Assembly: GCA_017962085.1 (NCBI GenBank) | Contig: JAGCWA010000032.1 | Location: 27,777 to 91,776, forward strand | DNA: 64,000 nt | Reading direction: 5' to 3' | Source of the DNA: Paludibacteraceae bacterium | GTDB taxonomy: Bacteria; Bacteroidota; Bacteroidia; Bacteroidales; Paludibacteraceae | Part shown: positions 1-7,998 of the stretch, one piece after another | How the letters are laid out: each line of letters begins with the position of its first letter | Position numbering within the stretch: position 1 is the first letter of the stretch | The notes under the pieces: generated by a model | Database searches by the model: none | Told to the model about the DNA's origin: nothing | Seen by the model: the letters and a program-made list of their open reading frames with translations, nothing else | Position numbers and translations under genes: made by a program

Positions 1-637
1 TACGCAGCTCTCCATCTTCCAGAGGAGTCTGTTTGTTGAAGAGCGGCACGATCAGGTTGGAGTAGAACATCAGCATGAAGATGGAGATGCCGGACATCAC
101 CGCCCAAGCGATCAGCCAAAAGTAGGTGCCCGTCTCGTTGTAGATGAGCATGAGCAACGCCAAAACACCGCCACCGAGCAACACAGTGAGCAACCAGCCC
201 TTCACCGTATCCGCGGCGAAAAGGGCGGGCGTCATCTTATTGAAACCGAAACGCTCCTCGATCTTGAAGGTATGGTAAATACCGAAAGGGATGTTCAGCA
301 CTTCGTTGGCGAAATAGAGGATGCCGAAGAAGATCAGCGCGATCACGATGGAGTTCTCCGAAAAGCCCCGCGCGATATTGTCCACGAAGGCGAAACCGAA
401 GAGGAAGAACATCAGCATCATGACGACGAAGGAGAAGAGTCCGGAGACCATGCCGAACTTCTTATTGGCCAGGAAATATTGTTGCTGCTTCTTGTACGCC
501 TCAGCGTCGTAAAGGTCTTTCACCTCGTCAGGAAGCGCCTCGCTCACCTGGCTATTGTTCAGGTAATCCAGGTACCACTCCAAGGCGAAGTCGAGCACCA
601 GGATAGCGATGATAATCCAAAATAATGTCGTGTACAT
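1..637 (-). CDS. M48 family (Ste24/CAAX protease-like) membrane metallopeptidase, partial
   Basis: The gene starts at the ATG at 637 and runs off the left edge, so only about 212 N-terminal residues are present. The translation begins MYTTLFWIIIAILVLDFALE and has several hydrophobic segments. The context NIPFGIYHTFKIEERFGFNK is typical of the Peptidase_M48_N region of Ste24/CAAX prenyl protease 1-like enzymes. In this family a zinc HExxH site follows further downstream; it lies outside the window and cannot be checked. Such proteins are integral membrane zinc proteases, thought in bacteria to act in membrane-protein quality control. The gene lies 18 bp downstream of rlmI on the same strand and may be co-transcribed with it. 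Family assignment is confident; the function in this organism is inferred. Confidence 0.8.
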   Translation of the reverse strand, partial: MYTTLFWIIIAILVLDFALEWYLDYLNNSQVSEALPDEVKDLYDAEAYKKQQQYFLANKKFGMVSGLFSFVVMMLMFFLFGFAFVDNIARGFSENSIVIALIFFGILYFANEVLNIPFGIYHTFKIEERFGFNKMTPALFAADTVKGWLLTVLLGGGVLALLMLIYNETGTYFWLIAWAVMSGISIFMLMFYSNLIVPLFNKQTPLEDGELR

Positions 638-655
638 GGTATAAGGGAAGAAAAT

Positions 656-1846
656 TTATTCTACATAGAGCACCAGTCCCTTGAGGTATTCCCCCTCAGG
701 ATGGTAAATATTTATCGGGTGGTCCGCAGGCTGCGTCAGCTGGTGCAGGATACGGACGTTGCGCCCGCTAATGGCCGCCGCACTGAAGACGGCGAGGCGG
801 AACTGCTCCTTGTTCACCGCCTGCGAGCAGGAGAAGGTGAAGAGCACCCCACCCTTTTTGATCTTTTCGAACGCCTTCGCATTGAGCTTCTTATAGCCCT
901 GGAGCGCATTGCGCAACACCTCCCTGTGCTTGGCGAAGGCAGGCGGATCCAAGACGATCAGGTCATACTTGTCCTTCTCCATGTCATCCAGGAACTTGAA
1001 GGCGTCTGTGGCGAAAGCCTCGTGACGGGGATCCCCCGGGAAATTCAGTTCGACGTTCTTGTTCGTCAGGTCGATCGCCTTGGCGGAACTGTCCACAGAG
1101 TGCACCAAACGGGCGCCCCCACGCATCGCGTAGAACGAGAAGCCTCCCGTATAGCAGAACATGTTCAGCACGTTGCGGTCCTTCGCATATTTCTCCAACA
1201 GAGAGCGGTTCTCACGCTGGTCCACGAAGAAGCCTGTCTTTTGTCCGCGCAGCCAGTCCACATGGAACTTGAGGCCATACTCCATGGCGAGGCATTGGTC
1301 GTCGCACTCACCGATGAGGTAACCATTCTCGGAATCGACGTTCGCCTTGAACGGCAGGGTGGTCTCAGACTTGTAATAGACGTTCTCCACACGACCCTCC
1401 ATCACCTTGACGATGGCCTGGGCCAGCTCCATCCGCACCATGTGCATACCGACGGAATGCGCCTGAAGCACAGCGGTCGGACCATAGACGTCCACCACGA
1501 GACCCGGCAGGCAATCACCCTCACCATGCACCAAACGATAGGTGTTGTTGAAAGTGTTGTCCACCAATCCCAAGCGTTTCCTGAGCAGGAAAGCCTCGGA
1601 GATACGTTTCTCCCAGAACGTCTGGTCAGGGTGTTCCCCCTCGAAGGAGAGGATACGCACAGCGATGGAGCCCACCTGATAGTGACCCGTGGCGAGATAC
1701 TCGTTGCCAGAGCTATAGACATCCACCACATCCCCCTCTTTCGGGTTGCCCACGACGCGTTGGATGGCGCCCGAGAAGACCCAAGGGTGGAAACGGAGAA
1801 GGGAATCCTCCTTCTTTGGCTTAAGAAATATTTTTGCGAAATCCAT
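656..1846 (-). CDS. rlmI: RlmI-like 23S rRNA (cytosine-C5) methyltransferase
   Basis: A 396-residue class I SAM-dependent methyltransferase of the RlmI/RlmK family, which makes m5C in 23S rRNA (position 1962 in E. coli). The N-terminal ~75 residues form a PUA-like RNA-binding domain (HPWVFSGAIQRV, then GDVVDVYSSG). The Rossmann domain has the SAM-binding segment NMFCYTGGFSFYAMRGGA. The motif IV-like LDPPAFAK and the later FSCSQ, whose Cys is in the expected catalytic position, are the m5C methyltransferase signatures. The length equals that of E. coli RlmI. The start is an ATG with the usual MDFAKIFLKPKKE opening. It lies downstream of pth and upstream of the M48 protease gene on the same strand. 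The exact target nucleotide is inferred from the family. Confidence 0.88.
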   Translation of the reverse strand: MDFAKIFLKPKKEDSLLRFHPWVFSGAIQRVVGNPKEGDVVDVYSSGNEYLATGHYQVGSIAVRILSFEGEHPDQTFWEKRISEAFLLRKRLGLVDNTFNNTYRLVHGEGDCLPGLVVDVYGPTAVLQAHSVGMHMVRMELAQAIVKVMEGRVENVYYKSETTLPFKANVDSENGYLIGECDDQCLAMEYGLKFHVDWLRGQKTGFFVDQRENRSLLEKYAKDRNVLNMFCYTGGFSFYAMRGGARLVHSVDSSAKAIDLTNKNVELNFPGDPRHEAFATDAFKFLDDMEKDKYDLIVLDPPAFAKHREVLRNALQGYKKLNAKAFEKIKKGGVLFTFSCSQAVNKEQFRLAVFSAAAISGRNVRILHQLTQPADHPINIYHPEGEYLKGLVLYVE

Positions 1847-1978
1847 CTATCAAGAATTATTGGCGGCATCAAAACCCGCCCTGTTTTACTGTTTTGTCAC
1901 ACGGCGGATGCTCAGGACCCACCTTTATGCAAAGGTAAGAAAAAAAGCGAAACGAGAAGTCATCCGCGAGGGAGTTCC

Positions 1979-2545
1979 TCACTTGTTATTGAACTGATTC
2001 ATGGTATTTTGCAAGCCAGCGAGGCAAAAGCTCTTGATGATCTCGCCCGCGATGGCGATGCGTTCCTCCAGACGAGGCTTCTGTTCATCCGTCCATTCGC
2101 CCAGCACATACTCGATCTGCATGCCCTTCGGGAAATCGTTTCCGATGCCGAAACGGAGCCTTGAATAGGCGTTCGTGCCGATCATGGCCTCGATGCTTTT
2201 CAGTCCGTTATGGCCGCCCGCGCTACCATTCCCCTTCAAGCGCAGGGCGCCGAAAGGAAGGGAGAGGTCATCCACGATGATGAGCAGATGGTCCACGTCG
2301 ATCTTCTCCTTGTCCAGCCAATAGCGGACAGCCCTACCGCTCTCGTTCATGTAGGTATTAGGCTTGAGGAGGAAGAGTTCGGCGTTTTTGACGCGGCATG
2401 AGGCGGTCGCACCGTAGCGGTTGCCCGGGTCAAAAACAATATTGGACGCTTTAGCGAAAGCGTCCAATACCTTAAATCCTATGTTATGGCGGGTTTCGGC
2501 GTATTCCTCGCCGATGTTACCCAGACCAACAACCAGATACTTCAT
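1979..2545 (-). CDS. pth: peptidyl-tRNA hydrolase
   Basis: A 188-residue Pth enzyme that cleaves peptidyl-tRNA released by stalled or aborted translation, recycling tRNA in the cytoplasm. Visible signatures are the N-terminal [20 protein letters not shown] with Asn10 and catalytic His20, the substrate-binding [13 protein letters not shown], and [11 protein letters not shown] with the conserved acidic residue that activates the histidine. The length is standard for the family. It begins 8 bp downstream of the rplY stop codon on the same strand. The rplY-pth pairing is widespread in bacteria and supports both calls. Confidence 0.97.
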   Translation of the reverse strand: MKYLVVGLGNIGEEYAETRHNIGFKVLDAFAKASNIVFDPGNRYGATASCRVKNAELFLLKPNTYMNESGRAVRYWLDKEKIDVDHLLIIVDDLSLPFGALRLKGNGSAGGHNGLKSIEAMIGTNAYSRLRFGIGNDFPKGMQIEYVLGEWTDEQKPRLEERIAIAGEIIKSFCLAGLQNTMNQFNNK

Positions 2546-2553
2546 AAGATCGA

Positions 2554-3114
2554 TTAACCGTTATTCCTAGAAGAACGTGTAGCCTTAACAGCCACGACAA
2601 CGTTCACCTTACCGCTAAGGATAGTCAAGTTATCGTATGAAAGATCACGTACCTGGATAGTCTTTCCAAGACCCAAGTTCTCAACGTTAACAGTCAAGAA
2701 TTCAGGGATATTGTTGTAGAGGCCAGACACCTTCAAAGTACGCATCTCTTGGCTCAACTTACCACCGAGGCGAACACCTTCAGCCAAACCTTGAACCTTA
2801 ACAGGAACGTTCATCACGATTGGCTTGTCATCAACAACCTGCAAGAAGTCGATGTGCAGGATCTTGTCGCTTACTGGGTGGAATTGGATCTCCTTCAAGA
2901 TAGCCTTGCAAGCCTTTCCATCGAGGTCCAAGTCTATGATAAAGATATCAGGAGAGTAGATCAACTTACGAACATCCTCTACCTTCACTTGGAAATTCTT
3001 GTTCTCGCCAGCGCCGTAGATAACGCATGGGATCATACCTGTAGCACGAAGTGCCTTTACCTCTTTCTTACCAACTGCAGTTCTGTTGGTACCTTTCAAC
3101 TCAAAAGTTTTCAT
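2554..3114 (-). CDS. rplY: 50S ribosomal protein L25/general stress protein Ctc
   Basis: A 186-residue protein of the long L25 (TL5/CTC) type. Residues 1-90 form the 5S rRNA-binding L25 domain ([20 protein letters not shown], then [11 protein letters not shown]), and the rest is the CTC-type beta domain. It binds 5S rRNA in the central protuberance of the large subunit. The C-terminal tail is short and lysine/arginine-rich, ending in TRSSRNNG. It is the first gene of the rplY-pth pair on the minus strand. The upstream 196 bp (3115-3310) is AT-rich with no gene that I can see. Confidence 0.96.
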   Translation of the reverse strand: MKTFELKGTNRTAVGKKEVKALRATGMIPCVIYGAGENKNFQVKVEDVRKLIYSPDIFIIDLDLDGKACKAILKEIQFHPVSDKILHIDFLQVVDDKPIVMNVPVKVQGLAEGVRLGGKLSQEMRTLKVSGLYNNIPEFLTVNVENLGLGKTIQVRDLSYDNLTILSGKVNVVVAVKATRSSRNNG

Positions 3115-3310
3115 TTTGTGTTACTCAAAATTAAGTTATACATTCATTCGTAATGGCTTAATTCCCCATCACACTCCTCGGATTGCACGAATCCTAAAAA
3201 GCACCGCGAATTTACAACATTTTTTTCTACGGGCAAAGGGGGAAACGCATTTTTTACGTCTCGAGAGACAAAAGTGGTAAATAGGCCAATCATGACGAGG
3301 CGAAGCCCTT

Positions 3311-3577
3311 TTATTTAAACAACTCGGAATGGCTACCGATACGTTCCACATATATGGCGTCAGTATCTATCCAAATTAGAAGAAAATCATTTCCCACATG
3401 GCATTCCATGCAATCCTTGTATTTCCCTGTCAGCATATGAGCCCGATAACGTGCGTCCAAGATTCCCCCAGAGGCCAAGGTGCTAAGTACCACGAATAAA
3501 TCGTGCATTTTCGCAAGATCATTACGATACTTCTTAAGATCCTTCTTGGCCTTTGTGGAATAACGAACTTCTTTCAT
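3311..3577 (-). CDS. RelE/YafQ-family type II toxin (putative mRNA interferase)
   Basis: An 88-residue basic protein that opens with MKEVRYSTKAKKDLKKYRND and ends in IYVERIGSHSELF. This is the RelE/ParE superfamily pattern, closest to the YafQ subgroup. YafQ-like toxins are ribosome-dependent mRNA endonucleases; the C-terminal GSHSELF segment matches the place where YafQ carries a catalytic His. It overlaps the antitoxin stop by 4 bp and is therefore translationally coupled to it. The antitoxin-first order is typical of such operons. The family is clear. Activity, and the choice between RNase and gyrase poison, are not shown by sequence. Confidence 0.85.
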   Translation of the reverse strand: MKEVRYSTKAKKDLKKYRNDLAKMHDLFVVLSTLASGGILDARYRAHMLTGKYKDCMECHVGNDFLLIWIDTDAIYVERIGSHSELFK

Positions 3578-3831
3578 TCCGCCTCGTCGATGCTATTGAG
3601 AAAATTTTCGAAACTACTCACATTGAGCGTCCCTGCATGTTTGCCGCTTTTGGATTCTTCTATGGCCTGCACAGTCTCATCGTTGGGCGTGTTATACAAC
3701 GCTTCAATCAAAAGGCTTTCCACATAGTTGTTCAAACTACGGTTGCATCTCTGTGCTTGTATTTTCAAATCAGCAAGGAGTTTTTCGCTTAGACGAAAAG
3801 CGGTCTGCTTTCTGACAATTACGGTTCCCAT
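3574..3831 (-). CDS. RelB/DinJ-like ribbon-helix-helix antitoxin
   Basis: An 85-residue partner of the downstream RelE/YafQ toxin. The N-terminal VIVRKQTAFRLSEKLLADLK followed by NRSLNNYVESLLIEAL is a ribbon-helix-helix DNA-binding module. The acidic C-terminal part (about 50-85, ending NSIDEAE) would wrap and neutralise the toxin. I start it at the ATG at 3831 (MGTVIVRK); a TTG three codons upstream would give a slightly longer form but is less likely. The stop overlaps the toxin start by 4 bp. Three evenly spaced GTTATAY repeats and a good promoter lie just upstream, as expected for autoregulation by an antitoxin-toxin complex. Confidence 0.8.
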   Translation of the reverse strand: MGTVIVRKQTAFRLSEKLLADLKIQAQRCNRSLNNYVESLLIEALYNTPNDETVQAIEESKSGKHAGTLNVSSFENFLNSIDEAE

Positions 3832-3851
3832 ATCATGCAAATATTTTATTT

Positions 3852-3880
3852 GTTATACAAGAGTTATATATGTGTTATAC
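3852..3880 (-). promoter_or_regulatory. putative antitoxin operator: three direct repeats at 11-bp spacing
   Basis: The plus strand reads GTTATAC at 3852, GTTATAT at 3863 and GTTATAC at 3874, each 11 bp apart, so all face the same side of the helix. They lie between the predicted -7 box (3890-3897) and the antitoxin start (3831), where a ribbon-helix-helix repressor would block transcription. Function is inferred from position and periodicity. Confidence 0.55.
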
Positions 3881-3889
3881 ATAATATTG

Positions 3890-3921
3890 CAAATATATAA
3901 CATATTCATATTTTCATCAAG
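3890..3921 (-). promoter_or_regulatory. Bacteroidota-type promoter of the toxin-antitoxin operon
   Basis: On the minus strand a TTG (3920-3918) is followed after 20 bp by TATATTTG (3897-3890). This matches the known Bacteroides -33/-7 consensus (TTTG, 19-21 bp, TAnnTTTG) with one mismatch in the upstream element. It lies about 60 bp before the antitoxin start. Confidence 0.55.
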
Positions 3922-4049
3922 CACAATTGATTATTTTTCGATTGATGGAACGGGCAAACACTTCCCTACTCCCACACACTTAAATAACGTTCTATGTTTG
4001 GGTCATCTTTTTACGAAAAGAGACCACAAACCATTGAAATTGAATGATA

Positions 4050-4709
4050 TTACAAATTAATATGGAAGGACAAAAACAGGTGAACCCCCATATCCATACT
4101 CCGCAGTTTGCGTTTCTCCGTGCTCTTGGATTGGCTGTCATAGACATCCATCTCCCGGACATACTCCATCAGCGGGAAGCAGAATCCGACGCCTACCCTT
4201 CTGATGCGCACACCCAACTCGGGATTGAGGTAGAGACCCTTCAGTTTGTCTTGCCGCTCGAAATCCCTATGGAACCATTTGCCATCCGCTCGCTGATATA
4301 ATTCGTAACCTTCACTATCGTGGTCTTTGAGACAAATGCCGGCACCCACCTTCAATCCGACATACGGAGAGACCTTGCGGTCGGAAAGGCTTAACCTGGC
4401 TTCCGCATAAATAGGCAAAGAGAGATGTGTGTAATCCAAATCGTTAAGCCGTTGCCTCAATTCTATTCCTCCACCGTAATAGAGGTGTTCATTGCGTTGG
4501 AACCCGAAACCAAGCGCAAGTGTGTGGGAGAAGGTAATGTCTCTATCTTCATATACCCAATTCTCGTACAAGGTGGGGCCCAATGTGGCACGATCTATCT
4601 TCAGTTTGAATCCATTAGGGAAATATGCGTTCTCGTCTGGCTCTTCGGCAAAGAGATTCATTGCGGAAAAAACGGATAGGAATATGATCAACAGTTTTCT
4701 CATCGTCAT
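4050..4709 (-). CDS. small outer-membrane beta-barrel protein, hypothetical
   Basis: A 219-residue protein with a clear signal peptide (MRKLLIIFLSVFSAMNLFAEE) followed by alternating polar/aromatic strands (HTLALGFGFQRNEHLYYGG, then ARLSLSDRKVSPYVGLKVGAG). This pattern is typical of eight-stranded OmpX/OmpW-like barrels in Bacteroidota. It ends in FLSFHINL, with aromatic and hydrophobic residues as in a terminal barrel strand. An alternative ATG at 4703 gives the same mature protein. It follows the four-cysteine gene by 16 bp on the same strand and probably shares its transcript. The ligand and role are unknown. Confidence 0.6.
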   Translation of the reverse strand: MTMRKLLIIFLSVFSAMNLFAEEPDENAYFPNGFKLKIDRATLGPTLYENWVYEDRDITFSHTLALGFGFQRNEHLYYGGGIELRQRLNDLDYTHLSLPIYAEARLSLSDRKVSPYVGLKVGAGICLKDHDSEGYELYQRADGKWFHRDFERQDKLKGLYLNPELGVRIRRVGVGFCFPLMEYVREMDVYDSQSKSTEKRKLRSMDMGVHLFLSFHINL

Positions 4710-4725
4710 AATTCAACCCATTTGA

Positions 4726-5337
4726 TTAATATGCATATTTAAACACTATTTTCCCGTTTTCGGCATAGTAATTTATTCGGAAAAACCAATCTTCCTGCAA
4801 GGTGTTCAGTTCTTCCTGCGGAATACTCATCAACAAATCGGTGATTTCCGTATGGTACGGGGAGTCCACTTGTCGATCATAAAATTGGAGGGACGTAACT
4901 TCACCAGTCTCAGTTACATTAAAACCGAAACAGAACCATCGAAACGAAGAATCCGGCTCAGCAACAGTGATATTGCTTTGATTGAGCCTATCCAATATAT
5001 TCTGGTAAAGAGTGCTCCTTTCCGCTCTTTCATGCAGGTTATCCTCTCCGAACGGGTAATAGGGCATATCTCCATCCGCATATTCGTCGCAGGACGCAAG
5101 CAAGCCACTACTAGCTACGCCCGCGAGAGTCAGTCCGGCAAGGGTGATGACTTTGCCCAAGTTCCGTCTCTTGTCGAGCTCCTGCTCCAGATAGCGTACC
5201 TCCGCCTCACACTTCGGGCAGGTCCCCTTGCACTCTCCCTTGAAGGTGCACTCGCTCGTCACAAGTGCGATGTCGTTCTCCAAGGCTATTTTCTTTCTGA
5301 TCTCACGCAAGTACTTGCATTTCTCTTTCCCAAACAT
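4726..5337 (-). CDS. hypothetical protein with N-terminal four-cysteine module and internal lipobox-like segment
   Basis: A 203-residue protein of unknown function. Residues 1-55 are charged and contain CKYLREIRKKIALEND, then ECTFKGECKGTCPKCEAE and RYLEQELDKRR. The four clustered cysteines (C-x5-C-x3-C-x2-C) look like a metal-binding knuckle. A hydrophobic stretch follows (VITLAGLTLAGVASSGLLAS, then CDEY) that looks like a membrane anchor with a lipobox-like LLASC. The rest (about 85-203) is soluble and mixed alpha/beta. A lipobox preceded by about 80 residues is unusual, so it may be a single-pass membrane protein with a cytoplasmic cysteine module. From memory, similar N-termini occur on unrelated Bacteroidales proteins, some with TonB-like C-termini. 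No function is assigned. Confidence 0.6.
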   Translation of the reverse strand: MFGKEKCKYLREIRKKIALENDIALVTSECTFKGECKGTCPKCEAEVRYLEQELDKRRNLGKVITLAGLTLAGVASSGLLASCDEYADGDMPYYPFGEDNLHERAERSTLYQNILDRLNQSNITVAEPDSSFRWFCFGFNVTETGEVTSLQFYDRQVDSPYHTEITDLLMSIPQEELNTLQEDWFFRINYYAENGKIVFKYAY

Positions 5338-5460
5338 AATTCAGATGATTTTAAATTTATGCAAAGATAAACAATTCTTGACAGATTCGGCACTTTTTCC
5401 AGCGACGAACAACCGTCCGCCAAGACTTTTGCCTCGACGGACGATCCATTCTTTCACGCC

Positions 5461-5913
5461 TCACTCTCCCTTGTACGGATGCGCCTTGGCGTACTCGTAG
5501 TCCTCTTCGGTGATGACGTAACGATACTTATACAAATCAGGTCCATTCAACAAGCACTCATAATTGTATTGGGAGCCAAACATGTTGGTTTCATATCCTT
5601 CTCCACTACCACATTTATAAGTCACTGTATCATCAAAAGTGACGAAGACACCTCCTGAAGGGAAAGGCTCAAGATCACCCCAATGTCTAAAATACCCATA
5701 AGAAATCATACTATCCTGAAATGATAACAAAACGGAGTCCGTTTTCTCACTTGCAGACAAAGGGTCAGTAGTGATAAGAACACGATGTTCTGTCCCATTC
5801 ACGATAATATAGTTAAACTCACCTGGAGTTACACCATCTACATCATCAGATTCGCATGCAAATAACCCGAATAAAAGGGCGCTCAAAAATAAGGGCTTAA
5901 CTAATTTATCCAT
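5461..5913 (-). CDS. small lipoprotein, hypothetical
   Basis: A 150-residue protein with a lipoprotein signal (KPLFLSALLFGLFACES) and predicted lipidation at the Cys of LFAC. The acidic residues after it (ESDDVDG) suit surface export of Bacteroidota lipoproteins. The mature part is predicted mainly beta (NYIIVNGTEHRVLITTD, GGVFVTFDDTVTYKCG) with two further cysteines. Its start lies inside the 3-prime end of the upstream metalloprotease-like lipoprotein gene (13-bp overlap), which suggests translational coupling and a joint role. The family is not recognised. Confidence 0.6.
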   Translation of the reverse strand: MDKLVKPLFLSALLFGLFACESDDVDGVTPGEFNYIIVNGTEHRVLITTDPLSASEKTDSVLLSFQDSMISYGYFRHWGDLEPFPSGGVFVTFDDTVTYKCGSGEGYETNMFGSQYNYECLLNGPDLYKYRYVITEEDYEYAKAHPYKGE

Positions 5914-7553
5914 TTTTCTCTATAAATTTTTAAGAACGTATTTATTAGATTAATTGTCACATTTGCAGGTCGATTGTTTTTCATAAAGTTTTCCACATCC
6001 ATGAAATTTTTCATCATAGGAAGATTACTGTCTATCAATGACATTGTATACCCAGACACCTCATCAAATGGTCTATACAATACTTCTTGACCCTGATTTT
6101 CCACATCAACCATATCGATAAACAACGGAGAATATATCAACAATTCCGTCTTATGATAATTTGGCCACCAATGGTTATCCATATCAGAACTAAGATCCGC
6201 AATATCTGAAACAGATAATCCCAACTTTCTATACTCATCCAAAGTCATAATCCATCCTACAGCATCCGCCCAACTATCCTTAATGATGCTACTTGTTTCA
6301 TCATACCCACTTCTACTCATACGACATGCATGAGAAGCATGAGCCAACTCATGCAAAGTAACTGAGAACACATCACTTACCAGCTGTGACACAACAACTT
6401 CTTTGTCATTTTCTTTTATTATCTTTTTCCCATAAATCTTAATCGAGTTAAATATCCAATTCCAAGTACGAACATTAGGTGATCTTGTATAACCAAGGGC
6501 TGATCCATTGGGGTCATTTATATTTTCAAATGAAATCTTCAGGCTCTTGCTTGGACGTACCAATCCGCAACAATCGCCATAGTAATACTTATATAATGCG
6601 CGATGAATAGCAGAATAATGCAAAGATTTCGGAGTACCCGTATTAATGTTCAAATTCCACTTCCCCTTCTGGTCTGGTCCATGGTAGTAAGCTTGCGTGC
6701 CATCATCACGGATATCCCACATGTCCCGTTCCCACTCAATACTATACTCCACACTCGTGCGCTTGCTGCTGAATGTCACATTACCGTTCGCATCCGTGTA
6801 GTGGTACGCTTTCAGGAAGGCGAAGTATCGGATGCGCACCTTCACGCCCTGCAGCGGGATGTACTTGCCCATCAGGTCGTCATACGCCTTGATGGTGGCG
6901 GATGGTGTCCACTTCGAACGCAGGGTGGCCTCGCCCACGTTGCCCGTCTGGATCAACGCCTCGTCCACCACGCTCTTCCACGACAAACCCGAGCCCTTCC
7001 CGGAACGGAGCTGCGCATCCCCGACAGAGATGTCCTCCCGCTCCAAGTCCTCGTCCAAGATATAAAGCTCGTCAAGCACTTCATACGTGATGCCAAGCCC
7101 CTTCAAATCGTAATCAGCCGGCACCACCGTGTACTGCCACGTGATGGCGTCCGCCGGCAATGACGGATCGTGGTAGGAATCCCCCTCCGTCAATTCATAG
7201 TCCAACGGATATGGGTCGAAATCCAGCGTGGTGTCCGCCACCAAACGCTCGTACTGCGCCGTGTCAGCCGGCAGAAAACGCACATACAAATGGGTCGGTT
7301 TCAAAATAGTTAGACTCTTCAGCCCTGTCCGAGCCGACAATGAATCCACGGAACGTTGCATATTACGCAACAGGAACGGACTCTCGACCTTGGCCCCAAG
7401 GCGAATCTCACCACTCACGGTCTGTTGCTCACTGACCGGTTCGTTCAACACTTCATCCTTCTCGCAGGAAGAAAACAGGAGGGCAAACAGTAACCCACTC
7501 AAACAAAACAACTTGCGCAAACAAGACCTACTACTCTCTTTGATAGAAAACAT
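5901..7553 (-). CDS. lipoprotein with HELAH zinc-metallopeptidase motif
   Basis: A 550-residue lipoprotein. The signal CLSGLLFALLFSSCEKDE predicts lipidation at SSC. Residues ~30-200 are acidic and unassigned. Around residues 215-265 a carboxypeptidase-regulatory-like stretch (YIPLQGVKVRIRYFAFLKAY, then HYTDANGNVTFSSKRT) suggests an Ig-like domain. The C-terminal half contains VTLHELAHASHACRMS, an HExxH zinc-protease site, followed about 20 residues later by DSWADAVGW, where a third acidic ligand would be expected. Together these indicate a cell-surface or periplasmic zinc peptidase, class not resolved. It overlaps the next lipoprotein gene by 13 bp. GC content is visibly higher in the 5-prime half (6,700-7,450) than in the 3-prime half, hinting at a composite origin. 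Protease activity is inferred from one motif. Confidence 0.62.
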   Translation of the reverse strand: MFSIKESSRSCLRKLFCLSGLLFALLFSSCEKDEVLNEPVSEQQTVSGEIRLGAKVESPFLLRNMQRSVDSLSARTGLKSLTILKPTHLYVRFLPADTAQYERLVADTTLDFDPYPLDYELTEGDSYHDPSLPADAITWQYTVVPADYDLKGLGITYEVLDELYILDEDLEREDISVGDAQLRSGKGSGLSWKSVVDEALIQTGNVGEATLRSKWTPSATIKAYDDLMGKYIPLQGVKVRIRYFAFLKAYHYTDANGNVTFSSKRTSVEYSIEWERDMWDIRDDGTQAYYHGPDQKGKWNLNINTGTPKSLHYSAIHRALYKYYYGDCCGLVRPSKSLKISFENINDPNGSALGYTRSPNVRTWNWIFNSIKIYGKKIIKENDKEVVVSQLVSDVFSVTLHELAHASHACRMSRSGYDETSSIIKDSWADAVGWIMTLDEYRKLGLSVSDIADLSSDMDNHWWPNYHKTELLIYSPLFIDMVDVENQGQEVLYRPFDEVSGYTMSLIDSNLPMMKNFMDVENFMKNNRPANVTINLINTFLKIYREKWIN

Positions 7554-7783
7554 AATCGTAAAAATTTATTTATTAAACATTAGATAACCTTATGCATTTT
7601 CATGATGAAATATTTAAAAACAAACAACTCTAATCACATATTCACTCGACAAAGATATGACATATTTTAATTAAAAAACAATTTTTACCCTAAAATCTTA
7701 CAAAATAAATGTAATTTTTACATAATAATAAGATTATGAAACAGATAGCACGGAAGATTATTTGCAATATAAAATAGATAAAA

Positions 7784-7905
7784 AGATTTACGATTTGACA
7801 ATTTACGATTTACGATTTTAGTCCTGACAGGCGTAAATAGTAAATAGTAAATAGCAACATAGTAAATAAAAAAATCTTAACTCTTACCTCTTAACTCTTA
7901 ACTCA
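7784..7905. repeat. intergenic short tandem repeats with ~7-bp units
   Basis: The 446-bp spacer between the metalloprotease lipoprotein and pfp has no gene. It holds three runs of roughly seven-base units: GATTTAC-like (7784-7820), AGTAAAT-like (7833-7869) and TTAACTC-like (7876-7905). The same units recur at 24,211-24,246 and, in reverse complement, at 47,199-47,236. They are too short and too degenerate to be a CRISPR array. Confidence 0.7.
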
Positions 7906-7910
7906 TATGT

Positions 7911-7943
7911 TTTGTGAAGAGAAAAAATTTTCGCAAATTTGCG
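7911..7943 (+). promoter_or_regulatory. candidate pfp promoter with overlapping palindrome
   Basis: TTTG at 7911-7914 is followed after 19 bp by CAAATTTG (7934-7941), one mismatch from the TAnnTTTG -7 consensus. The -7 box lies inside the perfect 12-bp palindrome CGCAAATTTGCG (7932-7943), which could be an operator. pfp begins about 55 bp downstream. Confidence 0.5.
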
Positions 7944-7998
7944 TGGATTTTTCCAAAAGGTGTGAAATTCATATTTTAATCTAAAAATAGTAATCATA

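Noticed and set aside
701-2164. A 487-codon plus-strand open frame antisense to rlmI and pth
   Set aside because: It is a shadow of two well-supported minus-strand genes; its translation is rich in His/Arg/Leu/Val with no family pattern and spans their intergenic gap.
5395-5440. GC-rich inverted repeat after the small lipoprotein gene, considered as a terminator
   Set aside because: The pairing (CCGTC/GACGG) is interrupted and no T-run follows on the minus strand.
7784-7905. Repeat cluster considered as a CRISPR array
   Set aside because: Units are about 7 bp, contiguous, without spacers, and there are no cas genes.
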